Positions 1 through 9,774 of a DNA stretch of 64,000 nucleotides are shown here, in pieces. This DNA comes from Onchidella celtica (lineage: Eukaryota; Mollusca; Gastropoda; Systellommatophora; Onchidiidae), in assembly GCA_963931925.1 (NCBI GenBank), contig OZ007569.1, positions 4,877,507 to 4,941,506 of the forward strand. Reading direction: 5' to 3'. A program made the translations under genes and the position numbers. Below the pieces are notes generated by a model that saw only the letters and a program-made list of their open reading frames with translations, did no database searches and was not told the DNA's origin. How positions within the stretch are numbered: position 1 is the stretch's first letter; each line of letters opens with the position of its first letter.

Positions 1-2994
1 AAGTGGACAGACCATTTTAAAATCTGTATTTCAGTCTGATTGTGCAAGATTAAGGTTGTCCATCTTATTAATTTTCAGGGCCATTAATTTGATATTTTGA
101 TGAGCTTGGATGTGATTGCATTACGTCAGTGTTCGGGAACTATTTTTGAAGTCACATCAGCTCTTGCTAGCATGCTATTTCAAGGTTTGGGAGCATTAGC
201 CAAATAAATTTAAACTTGGCCTTGAGATGTGAGTTAATGAAAATGATAGTGAGCGTCGCGAGCCAAAGAACTGGGAAATTACATCAAATATCAATACTGT
301 TCTAGAATTAATGACCATTATAAATAGAACAGGGGAAGACAAGGGACGCACAATGTGTATGTTTCACATGTATTGGGGTCTGTTTGCCACTACTGTACTG
401 TTGTGGTAGTGTGTCCGTGCTGGCAGTTGTCCGTGTTGTGACCGTGTGAGTGTGTGTGGCTGCCTGTCCGTCCACAATAATGTGCTTGATGCTATCCACA
501 TGGCACTGGTTCATATTTGTGTGGTGATGTTATCACGGCATGTTGGTTACGTATGACAGGATTTTACCCGTTTGTTGGATCAACCAGCACGAGAACGGCA
601 GTACAAGATAATATAAACTGGTTTTGGTTTAAGGTGTCAAAGTGTCAACAATACCTGTCATACCAGTTCCCGGGAATTCTGCCGTGTTACGAAAGGACAC
701 GGTATATGGCAGTTTATTATTTTTTTTAAAGAATGAAACGTGCTCTTGTCTTTCTGTCTGTGTCATCATTTCATTTTTTTCACAACTAGTCGTCCCTTTA
801 GAATGACAAGGTCCTATCTCCACTTTTTGGTTGAACTGAGCCTCCACACCGTACGTTACTTCTACGGGCCTTCTCCATTGTGTGTCAAAGTATCAAGCAG
901 ATTCGGTGTGTAATTTGTACGCATTAGTAAAACGGGAAAAAAATTCTTTGCTCTAAAAAACTATAATCATACGAAACTTCAATCCTTGATTTCTCAAAAG
1001 TTGACGGAAGGGAGTTAGAACCGTGTCATTCTAAGCGGACGTGACAATTATTTCCTTTTGGTCAGTGTTAAAAATGGAACAAAGAATAAAGTGATGTGCA
1101 GCAGGGAAAGGTTTTTGCGTATCATGTGAAATTTTCTTATTGGCTTATACGCTTTTTTGTTGTTGTTGATGTTTTCGCAAAACGACAGAATGAAGAGCAA
1201 ATCCTAAACAGTGTAAGCGGAGCCCAAGTAGAATGACGCCAATAATGGCTTAGATCACTTTGACGCCCATATTAATTTTCTGTCTGGTTTACAGAGTATT
1301 TCATCATGGCAGGAGCCGAGATCTCCATTCCTCCGCTTTCTTTTCATCTCTCGGCCCTTCTCCCTCTTCCTCCCTCCCCCCGAAGTAAAGATGGAGAGAA
1401 ATGGCTGGAGAAGAGAGACGGTGTCCGAAAAGCCAATCCCGTTGTCTCGTTTGTAGTGTTTGTCTATGTGCTTTTAGTTTGACGTAGTGGACTCACTACG
1501 GAGTGGTGTCTACAGGTCAGGCCGGCCTAGAAGGGCTGCACCGTCGCGACTTTCTCACTTTTCATTAAAATTTGAAAGCAGAAAATGTAGTACCCACTCA
1601 GAACCCATTCTGTAGCCGTGAATTGTAATTGATAAACCTAAAATGCATTAAGTCATCTTTCCATTCCCCATATCAATTCGTTCTTTAAAATGCTAGACGC
1701 AGTATACCAGTGCGTGAGCATTGGTTTCAGGGAACGTGCTTGGACATTTTACAATGAGCTTTAAAAAGTCTGGACGACTGTGAGTCAGCGATTGGCATCG
1801 CCAAAGTTTACATTTCCCACTCCGCTGTCCATTTTCCTCCCACGTGCATGCAAGTGTTCAGCCGTAGAACCAATGGATCACCTCCAGCTCCTCTTTGCTA
1901 TCGCGACTCTTTTCCTTCTTTTAGGAAACGGAACGAGAGTGGGCAGAGTCGGCTGGTTTTATTTTTAGAAGAATTTTTCCTTGTTCCTTTTTTCTGGATA
2001 CTTTCTCATCAGGGGTGCCGCCCACCAACCAGACAAACAGCAAACGTAGAAAAAAAAAAAAAAGTTCGATCCAGTTGCAAAATGATGGGCCGACGCATTG
2101 CTCCGTCTATAAAGTTGTACTGTAAAGCTACATGCAAGGCTAAATATTGCAGCTTTCAGTGAAAGGTCAACATTATTGTAGAAAATATTGGTTTTCGTTT
2201 AACTCTCGAAAGGCGCTATTGTTTATATATTTACTCTGTTTATGCAAGCCGCAGTGATGCATTGGAAAACATAACACAACAGCAGCAACATCAACATCAA
2301 CATCAACAACAACAACAACAGCATTGGTACACAGGCCAAGAGAATGGGGGCGGGGAAAGATAGGTCTGCCGTGTTTGTGAAGCCTATCAGGTTTATGTAA
2401 ATTTGTCCGATTCAGTTCACTTCATTTCCCGTCAAACGAGTGCTCATGTACCATAAACTTTGCTTATGATCATAACGTACCTGCGCAACACAGTGGTTTA
2501 GTTGGTGTGGATGGGTAAACAATCGCTCTGAGCGTGGTACCTGTTACAAATCATGAAAGAATCCTAATTGTCATGGATCGGCGTAACAGAAGGCGCGAAC
2601 AACACTGTCAGGTCAACGCCCCCATGCAATTCTGTCCTGACATGGTTCCTGTCTATCATTTTTGGCAGGTTGATTGTTGCAGCTTGGCTCAGTTTAGTCT
2701 CTCCAACCTTGATGTTCGACAACTTCCACTTCAAGCTAGTTACAAATACAGGACCGCCGTCTTTACCTTTAATTGAAAACAAGGTTTTGCTATTGCACTT
2801 CCTGAACTGGTCAAATTCTGGCCTGTTAAAGTATACGCAAAAAGTTGACGTTCATAATAACAACAATAGTAACATGATAACAGTTTCTGTCGCCAGAGAC
2901 TGCAGCTTCCTGTTAAGTAGACACTGGTGTCCTTCTAACACAGAGAACCAGATGTTTTTGTCATGTTATTTGACAGAAGGAAAGACTAATCATT

Positions 2995-3001
<7 letters not shown>

Positions 3002-3068
<67 letters not shown>
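3002..3068. repeat. (CT)n microsatellite
   Basis: About 33 uninterrupted CT units follow a short C run. The apparent Ser-Leu-rich open frame across it is produced by the repeat. Confidence 0.97.
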
Positions 3069-3070
<2 letters not shown>

Positions 3071-3184
3071 GTACCCCTTCACAAACAAATAAAAGATAAA
3101 AACCCAGATATTCTGTGAAGTTGCGGCAGCGCGTGGCCCCGCGTAAGGTACATACAACTTTTCAGTTTATCTTTTTCTTAACAC

Positions 3185-3238
3185 TATATATATATATATA
3201 TCTGTAGATGCAAGGAAATCTGACGGGGGGGGGGGGGG
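3185..3238. repeat. (TA)n tract and poly-G run
   Basis: An alternating TA tract at 3185-3201 is followed about 25 bases later by 14 consecutive G at 3225-3238. Confidence 0.9.
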
Positions 3239-5110
3239 TGTCCATGCGGTGGTCGATGCCGTGACAAGAACGGAATCGCACTAAAGCACAGTGCTCAGCA
3301 GGCAGGCCTTCTAGCCACACTGCGGCTTCTGCTTGCTCTCGGCACCAACTAATAATATATTAATGGACATTTCTCGTGTCAACCAATCAAACATTCATCA
3401 GCAAACAAGTCCAGGCCATTTGCTAATCAGTAAAGCTGGTCTGTGGCCACACAGAGTCCTGATTTTTCCGCTAAATCGTCTCGGCGTTTGGAAAAAGAAA
3501 AACAGCAACTGTCCCTTTTACTAAGAAAACTAAAATATTTAGTAGTAATTCGGCGACAAAGCCTGTTGAACTATGGCACTGACTTGGCAGTTCTTTGTCT
3601 CAGGCATCAAGTGTTCTGTCTCTCTTGACATTACATTTCACAAATTTGGCGTCAAAGTTTGAGCTTCTTTAAATTTAAAAAAATCATAAAAATGCAGAAA
3701 TGTTGATTGTCGTCTGTTTATGAACAATGTCGATACTGAAATAAAAATGAGATAATTCAGATGTCAAAGGAAGTCCTCTGATGACATGGAGCCATAATAC
3801 AAAGTTAGGGTTAGCAGCCACTGGGCTTAACAACGCTTTTTGTATTGGTCCGGGAACTCAGTTATTGCGGAATGTGAACATACAACAATTGTAAACTAGG
3901 GTGACGAATTGTTTATCTTTCTCATATATCTTATTGGGTGACCAGGCTTGGTTTTGTCAACAAACTAACCACCTCATGGCCTAGTTAGAGGACAAGATCT
4001 ATTGTAGGTCCCACTCTGTTGTTGCCAGCTAACAATAGATTGTTAAATTTAATTGAACGGACGCAAGCGTTTCAATGAAACAAAAAACAGGATGTTTGTT
4101 TTGGTTGAGAAAATTAGATTTCTAGGTTGTGCTGAGTGATTTGAGATAGTCAAGATTTTGTGTGTCAGGTTAACAAGTCTTTTGTCTTTTGGAAAGCAGT
4201 GCTTGATCCAATTGCAGCTAAGACAAGACAAACATATTGCTGAAATTTTAGCATTACATGCAGCTGGGAGCATGTTTCCGTGTTGAAACACCATTATTAC
4301 AGCGCCTACGCAGGGAAGACGTCACGTCATGTCTGGCCGCTGGGGCAGAAGGAGAAGACGTAAAAAAAAAGAAATAACTTCATTGGAAGTTAGTTATCCG
4401 TGTCTCCTTCTCACTCTCGTCTCCTCCCCCCGCCAACCCAAGCCTCCATGTTGTACTTTACAAGTCACATCAACCTGGAGGTCCGTGGAGCATTGGCGCA
4501 ATCTTCTTATGGAAAACTACTTTATCATCAATCGAAGAAATGGCGCCCCCAGCAGAATTAAATCACATGCAAGCCGCCCCTGCCTTCTGTCTAGAGCAAT
4601 TTTTCTGTCATCAGATCGCGTCTACGCCTTTGTTTGAGGCGTGTCCTTGTTGGGTGGATGATTAAGAATCGTTTTCTCTTCGCTTTTCATTTCCAATAAT
4701 AATATTTATTTCGCTCTACTCCTTTCACTTTTTCCTTGCTCGTCTCTTCTCTCATTCCACCCGCCCAGTCGAGTCTTCAGACCATCAGACATCAAACATT
4801 ACTACCAGTCCCTAAGTTGCAGGGTGGCCGAGTCCGGTGGGTACGAGCGACAGACCATAGAACATCCGCTACCCGCTGCGCTGACACTAATCATTAACCC
4901 GTCCATAAACTCAAATCCAATGCCGCATGATCTTCTACACGGGAAAAAATGTAGTGTAAAAAGAAGAAAGAAATACAGCAGGGCAAGCTGACATTGTCTT
5001 ATATTAATATTAATAATCGGATAGAACAAGGAACAGATCCCCCCAAGAGCTGTCCTCTCTGGCCTGGAAGTCACGCACTGGACAAAACTATATGGATTGT
5101 AATAATTGAG

Positions 5111-5194
5111 TGTGTGGATGGATGAATGGATGTATGGATATATGCAGGCACGGGTGGATGCATGCATGGATGGATGCATGCATGGATGGATGGG
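5111..5194. repeat. Degenerate GGAT/GCAT tetranucleotide repeat
   Basis: Repeated TGGATGGATG and GCATGCATGG blocks with interruptions. They create a His/Ser/Met-rich spurious reading frame on the minus strand. Confidence 0.85.
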
Positions 5195-5451
5195 CTCATC
5201 GCTTTGCTTCTCACAATCATAGCATTGTTGTGGTTTCATAATAGAGATTAGAATGATGTTTTGTGTATCTAAGGAGTTTCAGTGCCCTCGCTGGAAAGGC
5301 AAGAAAATGTTCAACCTCCTGATATAAAAAGCAACGTCACTGTACGATAACTATTATTTTATACGAAACCCTGTGGGTAACGGCGGAATTATGAAGGGTG
5401 CGTACCCACTGATTGCCAGATTGATTTAGTGTTTAGAGAGTCACTGAGATT

Positions 5452-5464
5452 CATAATTAAGTTA
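5452..5464. repeat. LINE target-site duplication, left copy
   Basis: The 13 bases CATAATTAAGTTA lie directly outside the TAA-repeat tail of the LINE and recur exactly at 9762-9774 directly outside its other end. The flanking bases differ, so 13 bp is the full length of the duplication. Confidence 0.9.
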
Positions 5465-5478
5465 TAATAATAATAATA
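5465..5478 (-). repeat. Trinucleotide 3' tail of the LINE
   Basis: Four to five TAA units (plus strand) sit between the 3' UTR and the left target-site duplication. Such tails are typical of LINEs that end in a short tandem repeat and not in poly-A. Confidence 0.85.
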
Positions 5479-5610
5479 GTTCGTCCATCAGGTATGATGA
5501 TGACCTTAACAACACCAGAGGAATAAAGAACAGAAATTGTTGAGAATTTCAACACATGGACAACAAAGAGAACTAAAGGACACAGAGGACAGAATGGAAA
5601 GACTGTTCTT

Positions 5611-8600
5611 TCATGACTTATGGCTTCTCATGTGACTGATAAGTCCTATTTTTGCCCTGCAGACCCTTCCGCATAAATGACAAGAGTGCTCCGTTGGTTC
5701 AGTACCACTGGGCCTCTTCTTGCGCCGTTCTCTTTTTTTGATAGCCTGCTGGACTCTGTCAGCTTCCCATGCTTTGCTGCCTCTGGTAAGGGCCGCCCTC
5801 CAATTTGCACGATCAAGCGAGAGCTTTTCCCACTCACTCACATCAATGGCAAAGGCCTTCAGTGATTGCTTGAGAGTGTCTTTGTAACGTCTCTTTGGGG
5901 CCCCAACATTCCTCGTTCCATTGGAGAGCTCAGAGAAGAAGATTTGCTTAGGGAGTCTGGAGTCGAGCATTCTGGCAACATGTCCTGCCCAACGTAGCTG
6001 AATTTTTTTCAGGTGGCAGAAGATGCTCAATTCCTTGGCACGATTGAGGACCTCAGTGTCTGGAATTTTATCCTGCCATTTGATCCTTAGGATCTTTCTA
6101 AGGCAGGCCAGATGAAAGTGATTTAGCTTTCTGGCATGCGATTGGTACACTGTCCAGGTTTCAGCCCCATAGAGTAGGGTGGGAAGGACCACAGCATTGT
6201 ACACTTTCAGCTTAGTGTCTGTGCGAATGCCGGCGACATCCCATACTCTCTTTCGAAGCCTGCCAAATGCAGAGCTGGCTTTGCTGATTCTTGAGAGAAT
6301 TTCAGTATCAACACGAGCCGCGGAAGACAGTGTACTGCCAAGATAGGTGAAGTTCTCCGACACCTTCAGAAGACTGTCATGGACTTTGATATTTGGGGTC
6401 ACAGGATACTTGTCGTCTGGAGTAGGCTGATGGAGCACTTCCGTCTTCTTTGTGCTTATTGTGAGGCCAAAGTTGTCACAGGCACTAGAGAACTTATCAA
6501 CACAGTTTTGCATGCTATCCTCATCGTGTGCCAGAAGTGCACAATCATCAGCAAATAGTAGGTCACAGACTTGAGTACTTTTGGTTTTGGTTTTTGCCTG
6601 AAGTCTCCTGAGGTTGAATAGACTGCCATCAGTTCGGTACTTGATGCTTACCCCTTGAGGAGGAGAGCTAAAGGCTTCTTGTAGCATTGCAGAGAACATG
6701 ATGCTGAACAGAGTTGGGGCTAAGACACAACCCTGTTTTACCCCATTTGTGACAGCAAAGGGCTCTGAAACACTGCCGTTGCTTTTGACTGCAGCTTGCA
6801 TGCCATCATGAAACTGGCGCACTATTGTGATGAATTCGGGTGGACACCCAAACTTCGCCAAGATTTTCCAGAGACCTTCACGACACACTGTGTCAAATGC
6901 TTTTGTGAGGTCAACAAATGTGATATACAGCGCTTTATTTTGTTCCATGCATTTTTCCTGAATCTGTCTGGCAGCAAAAATCATATCCGCCGTTCCCCTC
7001 TCTTTACGAAAGCCACATTGGCTCTCGGGAAGCAAGTCATTTGACGAGAGGTGATCAAGAAGGCGATTCAGAAGCATTCTTGCCAATATTTTGCCAGCAA
7101 TTGAAAGTAGAGAGATTCCCCGATGGTTGTCACAGACTTGGCTGTCCCCTTTGTTTTTGTACAGATGGATGATTGAAGCATCTTTGAAGTCCTGTGGCAG
7201 CTTCCCTGCTTTCAACATATGATTGAACAACTCGGTCAACCTTTCAATAAGCTTTTCTCCACCGAAGGCATACACCTCAGCAAGAATTGAATCCACGCCT
7301 GGTGATTTGTTAAAGGACATCTGATTTGTGGCAGTTCGGGTCTCATTTGCTGTGAATGGCTTGGCAAGAGCTGCATTAATAGGAGTCTGAGGGAGGCGGT
7401 CAATGGACTCAGTATTTATATTTGATGGCCGATTTAGCACACCTCCGAAATGTTCTGCCCAACGCTGAATTATGGCATTCAATTCAACAATGCGTGTTGA
7501 ACCATCTGACGCAAGAAGTGGCGTAGTGCCAGAGCGGGATGGTCCAAACACAGCTCGGAGGCTCTCAAAGAACTTTCTAGTGTTGTTTGTGTCGGCATAT
7601 TTCTGAGTTTCTCTTACTCGCTCTTCAAGCCAGTCATTTTTCATTTTCCTCAGCTTCTTCTGGAGTACACCCTTACATGCACGCAGTGCATCAGCTTTTG
7701 CTGTGGAAGAGGGGTCACTGCAGTGAGCTTGGATGAGACTATTTTTTTCTTTGATGAGCACTTTGATTGCATTATCATTATCATTGAACCAGTCCTGGTG
7801 CTTGCGGACAGGAAAACCAACTGTGCTGCTGGCGCAAGAGTGTACAGTCGTATTTAGGTCAGTCCAGCCCTGTTCAATGTTCTCAGGGTCAAAAGTCACG
7901 CAATCCAATTTTGAGGAGAGTTCTGATGAGAGCTCGCTCTGTTTCTCAGCTGAGCCGAGTTTTGAAACATTTAGGCGTTTAGGTGGCGCTTTCCCTTGAG
8001 GGCGTCTATTGCGCCTCAATGTTAGTCTGAGCTTGCAAACAATGAGTCTGTGGTCAGTTCCACACTCGGCACCACACATCGCCTTTGTTACAAGGACATC
8101 CTTTCTGTCAGTCTTCCTCACAATGACATAGTCTATGAGATGCCAATGCTTTGAGCGGGGATGCATCCATGACGTTCTGTTTCTCACGGGGAGACTAAAA
8201 TTTGTGTTGGTAATGAACAGGCCAAATTCAGCGCACAAAGTAAGTAAGCGCAACCCATTGTTATGGCATGAACCAACTCCGTGAGGGCCCAAAACATTTG
8301 GCCACGCTGAGATTTCGGAGCCAACCCTAGCATTGAAGTCCCCCAAGAGAATCAGCTTATCAGCTGCCGGGACAGAGCATATGACAGATTCTAGATCAGA
8401 ATAGAACTTGTCTTTGGCTTCATCTGGGTTTGTCATGGTGGGCGCATATGCGCTAATGAGGGTGGCTGACTGGCTTTTCCCAACTGGGATCCTGAGTGTC
8501 ATTAGCCTGTCATTTATTTCAATTGGCATGGACTGTAAGTTTCTGACAAGGTCATTTTTAATTGCAAACCCAACACCATGCTGTCTCGGTTCGACTGCAC

Positions 8601-8838
8601 CCTTGCCTTTCCAGAAGAAGGTGTATCCACCACTGAGCTCTTTGAGTTGGCCACTATCAGGGAGTCTGGTCTCACTGAGTGCCACTATGTCCAGGTTGTA
8701 CCTGCTGAGCTCAATGGCAATAAGTGCAGTGCGTCTTTCCGGGTTGTTTGAGTTGTCCTGTAGTGTGCGTATATTCCAGGCTCCTAGCCTGAGTAAGCTG
8801 AATTTCTTTTTGTTTCGACCGCAAAAAGGGACCCCCAC
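5611..8838 (-). CDS. LINE ORF2: APE endonuclease / reverse transcriptase
   Basis: Protein for target-primed reverse transcription: the endonuclease nicks genomic DNA and the RT copies the element RNA there. About 1075 codons, no internal stop. The N-terminal part is an apurinic-type endonuclease, with Asn in LGAWNIRTL (about residue 22), SETRL (Glu about 56), GDFNARVG (about 166-173) and TDHR (about 261-264). The RT follows at about 500-770, with motif A FVDLTKAFDTV (Asp about 643), motif B GVKQGCVLAPTLF (about 699-711) and catalytic FADD (about 762-765). A thumb and connector region ends in a C2H2 finger (Cys1053, Cys1056, His1069, His1073). All key residues are present, so the enzyme could be functional. 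The given start is a GTG. The frame is open back to a TAG at 8898-8896 without any ATG, and the first in-frame ATG is at about residue 104, inside the endonuclease, so the true start is unresolved. Confidence 0.95.
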   Translation of the reverse strand: MGVPFCGRNKKKFSLLRLGAWNIRTLQDNSNNPERRTALIAIELSRYNLDIVALSETRLPDSGQLKELSGGYTFFWKGKGAVEPRQHGVGFAIKNDLVRNLQSMPIEINDRLMTLRIPVGKSQSATLISAYAPTMTNPDEAKDKFYSDLESVICSVPAADKLILLGDFNARVGSEISAWPNVLGPHGVGSCHNNGLRLLTLCAEFGLFITNTNFSLPVRNRTSWMHPRSKHWHLIDYVIVRKTDRKDVLVTKAMCGAECGTDHRLIVCKLRLTLRRNRRPQGKAPPKRLNVSKLGSAEKQSELSSELSSKLDCVTFDPENIEQGWTDLNTTVHSCASSTVGFPVRKHQDWFNDNDNAIKVLIKEKNSLIQAHCSDPSSTAKADALRACKGVLQKKLRKMKNDWLEERVRETQKYADTNNTRKFFESLRAVFGPSRSGTTPLLASDGSTRIVELNAIIQRWAEHFGGVLNRPSNINTESIDRLPQTPINAALAKPFTANETRTATNQMSFNKSPGVDSILAEVYAFGGEKLIERLTELFNHMLKAGKLPQDFKDASIIHLYKNKGDSQVCDNHRGISLLSIAGKILARMLLNRLLDHLSSNDLLPESQCGFRKERGTADMIFAARQIQEKCMEQNKALYITFVDLTKAFDTVCREGLWKILAKFGCPPEFITIVRQFHDGMQAAVKSNGSVSEPFAVTNGVKQGCVLAPTLFSIMFSAMLQEAFSSPPQGVSIKYRTDGSLFNLRRLQAKTKTKSTQVCDLLFADDCALLAHDEDSMQNCVDKFSSACDNFGLTISTKKTEVLHQPTPDDKYPVTPNIKVHDSLLKVSENFTYLGSTLSSAARVDTEILSRISKASSAFGRLRKRVWDVAGIRTDTKLKVYNAVVLPTLLYGAETWTVYQSHARKLNHFHLACLRKILRIKWQDKIPDTEVLNRAKELSIFCHLKKIQLRWAGHVARMLDSRLPKQIFFSELSNGTRNVGAPKRRYKDTLKQSLKAFAIDVSEWEKLSLDRANWRAALTRGSKAWEADRVQQAIKKRERRKKRPSGTEPTEHSCHLCGRVCRAKIGLISHMRSHKS

Positions 8839-8855
8839 TGGTCGCGGTATACCAG

Positions 8856-9443
8856 TCAGGGTGATGTGAAGTGGGCTTTCTTTAGGGCACCTTTTCTAGC
8901 CCCTTCCTCAGTTGAGGTGAGCAGTGCTATCCTTAAATAAGGCTGCTCAGCTACTGTGGGTGCTGCCTCCCCACGCCTCCACTTCAATCGACGATGAAGC
9001 GACCATAGCCCACAGCCACCAACGTGTAGGTCTGTGCTAACAGCTTCCAGTCTATCCAAACCTGCTGCCACCGCACTCGCCCATCGCCGTTGGAATTTTG
9101 AGAGGAAAGAAGACGAGACAAAGATGAAAGAAGACGAGGTGAGTGTTAAGACTGGCGCAAAGAATTTGTTTTTAGTGAGAAAGAGCTGCGCAAACATCAG
9201 ACTCACTCTCTCGCCTGGACACAACTTGTCCAAGTGGCAAGACAAGGTCAAGACGACTGGAAATGTATCCAGGTGCAGGAGGATGCCAGAGGGACAGTCA
9301 TATTGCCTGACCGGCTGCCTGTAGGCTACTCCACAGCCTCGCAGTCCCAACTGACTAGGGTGAAAGACCCAAACCAAAGAACACCAATACTGGTGGATGC
9401 TCTGTGTCACGATATCCAGGCCAGAGTGACGGTATATTGCCAT
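8856..9443 (-). CDS. Possible LINE ORF1, 195 codons, unknown function
   Basis: An open frame in the 5' part of the LINE, from an ATG at 9443 to a TGA at 8858-8856. The frame is also open a little further upstream. I recognise no domain: no zinc knuckle, RRM or coiled coil is evident. The product is moderately hydrophobic in the middle and basic near the C terminus. It overlaps the ATG-less upstream extension of ORF2 by 37 bases (8895-8859), and a -1 shift would lead from this frame into ORF2. RTE-type elements often carry a small, poorly conserved ORF before the main one, which makes this plausible, but the frame could be chance openness in a GC-richer leader. Confidence 0.35.
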   Translation of the reverse strand: MAIYRHSGLDIVTQSIHQYWCSLVWVFHPSQLGLRGCGVAYRQPVRQYDCPSGILLHLDTFPVVLTLSCHLDKLCPGERVSLMFAQLFLTKNKFFAPVLTLTSSSFIFVSSSFLSKFQRRWASAVAAGLDRLEAVSTDLHVGGCGLWSLHRRLKWRRGEAAPTVAEQPYLRIALLTSTEEGARKGALKKAHFTSP

Positions 9444-9761
9444 CTGCCCTATCAATCAACCACTGGCCTGCTGCCGCCAGCTTCGAAGCTGCGTCCGGGA
9501 AGTTTGCTCAATTCTTCGTCTGTGATTTAGGCAAACAAGCCTATGACCACACCGCTACCGGGGGCCAATATGAAGGACTCAAGTACTGAGGGTCACATTG
9601 TGCCCTAGCATGTGGCCGTTGGGTTAGATGAAACCTCCTCCGCCCTGGCCGTTTGCACCGACAGGTGCACGCCCACTGATACCATGCTAGCGTACCAGTT
9701 CATGAAACAGGTTGTACTGGATTACATGTTACCAGTAGCAGATTTTTCTGACCTGACAAAC

Positions 9762-9774
9762 CATAATTAAGTTA
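9762..9774. repeat. LINE target-site duplication, right copy
   Basis: Exact second copy of the 13-base sequence at 5452-5464, abutting the 5' end of the minus-strand LINE. Confidence 0.9.

Larger units (their letters stand above)
1..5451 (+). other. ERR upstream intron, 5' part, no gene seen
   Basis: Non-coding by inspection. All open frames are short, overlap one another on both strands and match no family I recognise. It holds CAA/CAT-type repeats near 2290-2330, a CT run at 3002-3068, a short TA run at 3185-3201, a 14-base G run at 3225-3238 and a GGAT-rich stretch near 5111-5194. I looked for an exon carrying the first zinc finger of a nuclear receptor (P-box Cys-Glu-x-Cys-Lys-x-Phe-Phe type) and did not find one. 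The stretch is taken as part of the intron before the exon at 12162, or as sequence upstream of it. Confidence 0.6.
5465..9761 (-). mobile_element. Full-length APE-type LINE (RTE-like, clade unsure)
   Basis: A complete non-LTR retrotransposon of about 4.3 kb in reverse orientation. In element order it has a leader of about 300 bases, a possible small ORF (9443-8856), the endonuclease/reverse-transcriptase ORF (8838-5611), a 3' UTR of about 130 bases and a short trinucleotide tail (TAA units on the plus strand, 5465-5478). A perfect 13-bp target-site duplication, 5452-5464 and 9762-9774, brackets it. A trinucleotide tail instead of poly-A, a single large APE-RT ORF and a compact 3' UTR fit RTE-like elements, but related clades cannot be excluded without a phylogeny. 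The perfect duplication and uninterrupted ORF indicate a recent insertion. It lies antisense to the ERR gene, upstream of the first recognised exon. Boundaries are seen directly; activity is inferred. Confidence 0.92.

Noticed and set aside
5646-8869. Several 60-150-codon frames on the plus strand and in other minus frames across the LINE
   Set aside because: Shadows of the 1075-codon ORF2.
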